Shown: piece by piece, positions 61,051 through 64,000 of the stretch
How the letters are laid out: the number at the start of each line of letters is the position of its first letter
Position numbering within the stretch: position 1 is the stretch's first letter
DNA from: Xenophilus azovorans DSM 13620
GTDB lineage: Bacteria; Pseudomonadota; Gammaproteobacteria; Burkholderiales; Burkholderiaceae_C
Length of the DNA: 64,000 nt
Assembly (NCBI RefSeq): GCF_000745855.1
Contig: NZ_JQKD01000005.1
Location: 124,001 to 188,000 of the forward strand
Direction: 5' to 3'
The notes under the pieces: generated by a model
Databases searched by the model: none
What the model was told of the DNA's origin: nothing
What the model saw: the letters and a program-made list of their open reading frames with translations, nothing else
Translations under genes and position numbers: made by a program

Positions 61051-61826
61051 GCCGGATCGTCCTCGCCGGTGCTGGCCTTGGCCGGATCGGCGGCGGTGGC
61101 TTCGTCGCTGGAAGGCGCGGTCGCGGCAGAACTGTCGCCGCGCTGCTGCAGGCCACGGCGCACGACAGGCGGCGCGAACTTCGAGCGGCGCGTGCCTTCG
61201 AGCACCTCCTGCGGCAACTCGCCGAACTTCTCCAGCGCCGCCCGCGCTGCGGCATTCCTGGAGGCGAAGTCGGCGCGCGTCGTGCCCGAGTAGCGGTACT
61301 GCTGGGCCAGCGAGAACAGGCTGCGCAGCGCATGCGCGCCATCGTTGAGCCAGCGCTCCAGCGTGCTGCGGTCGATGAGCGCGGTGTGGTGGGCGAGGAT
61401 CAGCTTGCGGGCGATGTCGTCGTAGTCGGCCAGGAGATAGACCGCGGCAAAGCCGAGCTGGGCGTTGACGAAGAGCGGGAGCTTGACGGGCTGCACGTTG
61501 AGGTTCTCGCCCAGGCTCAATGCCGCGGGCACTCCGGCCAGCGCCTGGTCCACCTGCTCGCGCAGCGATTGCAGCGTTGCCTTGGTCTGGTCGAGCTTGT
61601 CTTCGATGCGCAGCATCCACCAGTCGCTGTACGGGTCGTCCTGTTCCGAACCGCGTTTCATCTTGTTCATGACGGCGATGTAGCCGTTCAGGCCGACGAT
61701 GCCCGGCCGCCCCTCGGCGGCGGCGCGGCCATGCCAGATGCGCGAGGCGTGGTGGGTGTGCAGCGTCAGCGACATCGCGCTGCGCAGCGAACCGAGGTTC
61801 AACTGCAAGGGTTCATTGGTGGCCAT
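61047..61826 (-). CDS. TIGR03761 (PFL_4669) ICE protein
   Basis: 259 residues. Carries the family features: NLGSLRSAMSLTLHTHHASR early, GIVGLNGYIAVMNKMKRGSEQDDPY, and a long middle region; Ala/Asp-rich tail. First gene of the operon 61826-59079; its upstream region holds three CTATCCCC palindromes. Function unknown. Confidence 0.82.
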   Translation of the reverse strand: MATNEPLQLNLGSLRSAMSLTLHTHHASRIWHGRAAAEGRPGIVGLNGYIAVMNKMKRGSEQDDPYSDWWMLRIEDKLDQTKATLQSLREQVDQALAGVPAALSLGENLNVQPVKLPLFVNAQLGFAAVYLLADYDDIARKLILAHHTALIDRSTLERWLNDGAHALRSLFSLAQQYRYSGTTRADFASRNAAARAALEKFGELPQEVLEGTRRSKFAPPVVRRGLQQRGDSSAATAPSSDEATAADPAKASTGEDDPA

Positions 61827-61943
61827 GGGGACAGCTCGCTCAGGGACAAGGAGCTGCCAGCATCGGCACGCAGCGGAAGGCAGTCAGTCAACAAACCGAT
61901 ATCGGCCAGACCCCGGTTGGGGGCGTGACAGCCGCTCGTGGCA

Positions 61944-61968
61944 GGAGCTATCCCCAGGGGATAGCTCC
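61944..61968. repeat. CTATCCCC palindrome, copy 2
   Basis: 12-bp arms around a central A: GGAGCTATCCCC-A-GGGGATAGCTCC; 118 bp upstream of the PFL_4669 start codon. It also shares flanking sequence GAGCTATCCCC and the CCATCAA-side bases with copy 1 in opposite orientation. Confidence 0.75.
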
Positions 61969-62089
61969 ATCAAACACCATGGAGCGCTGCTCGCGCCGAG
62001 GGCATGGCTATCCGCCGAGATGAGGTCGTTCTGAATCGGCCCGCACGCGCGACGGTCCATGCCTGCGCTTGTTGCACCTTGCACCACAT

Positions 62090-62106
62090 CTATCCCCTGG
62101 GGATAG
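62090..62106. repeat. CTATCCCC palindrome, copy 3
   Basis: Core only: CTATCCCC-T-GGGGATAG, 17 bp. 142 bp from copy 2, centre to centre. Confidence 0.75.
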
Positions 62107-62219
62107 CGCCATGGAGCGCCAGGGAATGCTCTTCGCCGAGGGCAGTTCGGACAGGATCGCACCGGCGCCGGCACCCGATACCTGCTTTGCACCCATTCAG
62201 CGTCCAGCGTTTGCGCGCG

Positions 62220-62238
62220 GCTATCCCCAGGGGATAGC
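62220..62238. repeat. CTATCCCC palindrome, copy 4
   Basis: 9-bp arms: GCTATCCCC-A-GGGGATAGC. 131 bp from copy 3 and 50 bp after the STY4528-type stop codon. Confidence 0.75.
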
Positions 62239-62287
62239 TTTGCTGAAGGCCACGGGTGTCTGCTCCATGGCCTTGCCACCCCCGGCG

Positions 62288-63472
62288 TCAGGTCTTGCGC
62301 AGCAGCTCGCGCAGCCGGTCGATGTGCTGCCGGGCCACCTCGGGTGGAACCACGTTGCGCGGTGGCTCCGGAGGCGCCCGCGCGGCCGCAGGTGTCGTTG
62401 GTGCCGTGTCGGTTTGCTTGGTCCAGGCATTGAACTCTCCGCGGATGGCGCGCTGGATGATGCCGAACAGATACCCGGCAGGGTTGCGGACGGTCGCGCC
62501 GCGACAGCGCTCGGCCCATTCGTCCAGCACGGCCTGCCGCAATGGCGCGTCGACCTGCTGCAGCGCCACCAGCGCGCCTGCCTGCTGTTCTTCCTTCAAG
62601 GCAAGGAAGCGCTCGGGCAGACGCAGGCCATGCGCCGCGCGCGCGGTAGTACGTACTTCATGGATACGACTACTACGTACAGTACGGTCCTGCTTCGGAT
62701 TCCGAAGAGCGTGGTCTGGCGCGGGTTTCGAGCCTGCTTCGGATTCCGAAGACGGCGCAGCTTCATTCCGAAGAAGGTCCGAAACCCCTTCTTCGGAATC
62801 GTGGACGGTACCCTCCTGTGGATAACTTTCGGAAGCGTCGATGCCCTGGCGGGCCAGGCGCTCGGCGAGCAGCTGCAGCCGCGACGGCAGCGTGCGGCCG
62901 GACAGCAGCGGGTCTTCCGCGATCTCCTTGAGGGCGTTGAGTCCCACCATCTGGACGGCCTTGGCCGAATGCCCGAGGGCGTGGCTGATGAGCTGCAAAT
63001 AGTCCGCGTCGAGCTGCATCGCTTCGAAGGGCGTCAGGGGCTCGTCGTGCAGGACGTAGAGGTTGCCGAGGATGCGGCCGGTCTTGGGGTCCCGGCGCCT
63101 GCGCACCAGGCTCAGCCAGCGCGTGAGGCGCAGCAGCGTCAGCGCCCGCGCCACGGTCTCGTGGGAGGCCTGTCCCGCGCACGGCATCGACGCCAGCCAG
63201 GGGCGCAACTGCTCATAGGTGGGGAACGCGGTGACGCCATCGTCGTTGAGCATCAGCCGGCACACCTGCCAGGCGTTGCGCTCCAGCGGCGTCAGTCGGC
63301 GGTCGAGGAAGAGTCGCCTCGGCACACTCTCGTGCCGGTTGCCGCTGAACAGGAAGCCGTCACCGGGCGCAGGTGTGCCGGGTGCGGGCGCGAGTTGCTT
63401 CAGGGCACCGTCGAACAGATCGGCGAGGGCGACGGGGCCGTGGCGTGGTGCGCGTGGTGGGGTGTCGTCCAC
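62288..63472 (-). CDS. STY4528-type ICE/pathogenicity-island replication protein
   Basis: 394 residues. N-terminal part with ADLFDGALKQLAPAP and FLFSGNRHESVPRRLFLD, then a winged-helix-like region (TPLERNAWQVCRLMLNDDGV, YEQLRPWLASM, ETVARALTLLRLTRWLSL), as in STY4528-family proteins. A Ser/Glu-rich linker (about 220-250) precedes a C-terminal domain with NPAGYLFGIIQRAIRGEFNA. It would bind DNA in element replication. It starts 10 bp after the DUF2857 stop codon. Confidence 0.8.
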   Translation of the reverse strand: MDDTPPRAPRHGPVALADLFDGALKQLAPAPGTPAPGDGFLFSGNRHESVPRRLFLDRRLTPLERNAWQVCRLMLNDDGVTAFPTYEQLRPWLASMPCAGQASHETVARALTLLRLTRWLSLVRRRRDPKTGRILGNLYVLHDEPLTPFEAMQLDADYLQLISHALGHSAKAVQMVGLNALKEIAEDPLLSGRTLPSRLQLLAERLARQGIDASESYPQEGTVHDSEEGVSDLLRNEAAPSSESEAGSKPAPDHALRNPKQDRTVRSSRIHEVRTTARAAHGLRLPERFLALKEEQQAGALVALQQVDAPLRQAVLDEWAERCRGATVRNPAGYLFGIIQRAIRGEFNAWTKQTDTAPTTPAAARAPPEPPRNVVPPEVARQHIDRLRELLRKT

Positions 63473-63481
63473 GGCCGCCGC

Positions 63482-64000
63482 CTATCCCAAGCCCTGATCG
63501 ACCCAGTTCTTGATCGCGGCCCAGACCACCGACAGCGGCAGCGACATGCCTTCGGCCAGGTCCATCGCCGCGCCGAGAATCGAGGTCTCGTCCTCCAGAT
63601 CGACGTTTCTGCTGCTGGTCACGGCCTTCCATTGCCGCCACAACGCCGTGTCCTGGGTTTCGTCCAGGACCGGATGGCGTCCCTTGCGCTTGGGCAGACC
63701 GAGAATACCGCGGCGCAGGGCGACCTCCTGATGGGTGAGGCCGTAGAAGCGGCTCACCATCTCCGTGCTGGCACCGAGGCGCAACATGCGGTCGACCGTG
63801 GCGATCTCCTTCTCCACGTCGTGCGCCTGCTTCAACAGCCGCTTGAGCACCTCGCGGTTCACGGAGACGGAGCACCAGGAGACGCTGGCGTTGGCCAGTA
63901 CGCTGATGAGGGCGGGATGCTTGAGCGCATCCAGTTCTTCCTCGCCGAACCCCATTGATTTGCACCGGCGCAGTTGCCCGTTGCGCAGGTCATAGAGCGC
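63482..64000 (-). CDS. DUF2857 domain protein (N-terminus cut by window edge)
   Basis: 173 residues visible. The frame is open through the right edge: codons before Met at 63955 read ALYDLRNGQLRRCKS, which belongs to the DUF2857 domain, so the true start lies outside the window. The domain continues with GFGEEELDALKHPALISVLA and FYGLTHQEVALRRGILGLPK. DUF2857 proteins stand next to STY4528-family genes in ICE replication modules. Function unknown. Confidence 0.82.
   Translation of the reverse strand, partial: ALYDLRNGQLRRCKSMGFGEEELDALKHPALISVLANASVSWCSVSVNREVLKRLLKQAHDVEKEIATVDRMLRLGASTEMVSRFYGLTHQEVALRRGILGLPKRKGRHPVLDETQDTALWRQWKAVTSSRNVDLEDETSILGAAMDLAEGMSLPLSVVWAAIKNWVDQGLG

Larger units (their letters stand above)
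61827..62287. other. Palindrome-rich intergenic region (candidate origin or control region)
   Basis: 461 bp without a supported gene between the PFL_4669 operon and the STY4528-type replication gene. Three CTATCCCC palindromes lie at 61944, 62090 and 62220, spaced about 142 and 131 bp between centres. Position next to a replication-type gene suggests an origin, partition or control site. Confidence 0.55.

Noticed and set aside
1-64000. rRNA and intact tRNA genes, CRISPR arrays, insertion sequences
   Set aside because: None found by eye: no regularly spaced direct repeats, no transposase motifs with flanking inverted repeats, no intact tRNA cloverleaf.

Overview
The window is GC-rich DNA with the codon use of a betaproteobacterium; Burkholderiales (Comamonadaceae or relatives) fits best, although the mobile element also occurs in Pseudomonas and other gammaproteobacteria. 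From about 8.7 kb to the right edge almost everything belongs to one integrative and conjugative element (ICE) of the PFGI-1/clc class with an MPF-G type IV secretion system. Both edges cut genes: a LysR regulator on the left and a DUF2857 gene on the right.

Region 1 (1-7458) is a plus-strand catabolic operon divergent from a LysR gene: aryl-AMP ligase, FAD-dependent aryl-CoA hydroxylase, ADP-forming-type acyl-CoA synthetase, gentisate 1,2-dioxygenase and a two-domain extradiol-type dioxygenase. The set fits salicylate -> salicylyl-AMP -> salicylyl-CoA -> gentisyl-CoA -> gentisate -> ring cleavage, as known for the Streptomyces sdg pathway. Maleylpyruvate isomerase and fumarylpyruvate hydrolase are not in the window. 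Region 2 (7459-9036) is a junction with a LysR effector domain that lacks its HTH and a small Xre regulator; no integrase is visible there.

Region 3 (9066-34112) is the transfer module, nearly all on the minus strand with many 1-4 bp stop/start overlaps: PilL2-like lipoprotein, lytic transglycosylase, TraD coupling protein, pilus and channel proteins, VirB4/TraC-type ATPase, a DsbA-like protein, TraG and the MobH relaxase TraI. Plus-strand genes interrupt it: a RES/Xre toxin-antitoxin pair with DUF3742, an HU/Xre pair and one orphan gene. Region 4 (34325-36030) is an AbiEi/AbiEii type IV toxin-antitoxin pair on the plus strand.

Region 5 (36089-61826) is a minus-strand DNA-metabolism and accessory block: SNF2-type helicase, three DNA methyltransferases or likely methyltransferases, PAPS-reductase-like protein, GHKL ATPase, topoisomerase III, SSB, DUF3275, DUF3577, DUF3158 and PFL_4669 proteins, and more than a dozen unrecognised small proteins. 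Region 6 (61827-64000) holds a palindrome-rich intergenic region and ICE replication-type genes (STY4528 family, DUF2857).

The most notable signal is not a protein. Five intergenic leaders in region 5 carry the same multi-hairpin RNA element (A-E) with compensatory base changes in the stems. Four of the five also have a fourth and fifth hairpin and a possible pseudoknot in which a conserved GCATC loop pairs with a downstream GATGC. Many other genes of this block have a terminator-like hairpin between the previous stop codon and their own ribosome binding site, with no obvious room for a promoter, which suggests attenuation or antitermination. A second signal is a family of four palindromes (CTATCCCC-W-GGGGATAG) upstream of topB and in front of the PFL_4669 operon. 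All identifications come from reading the sequence; no database search was run.
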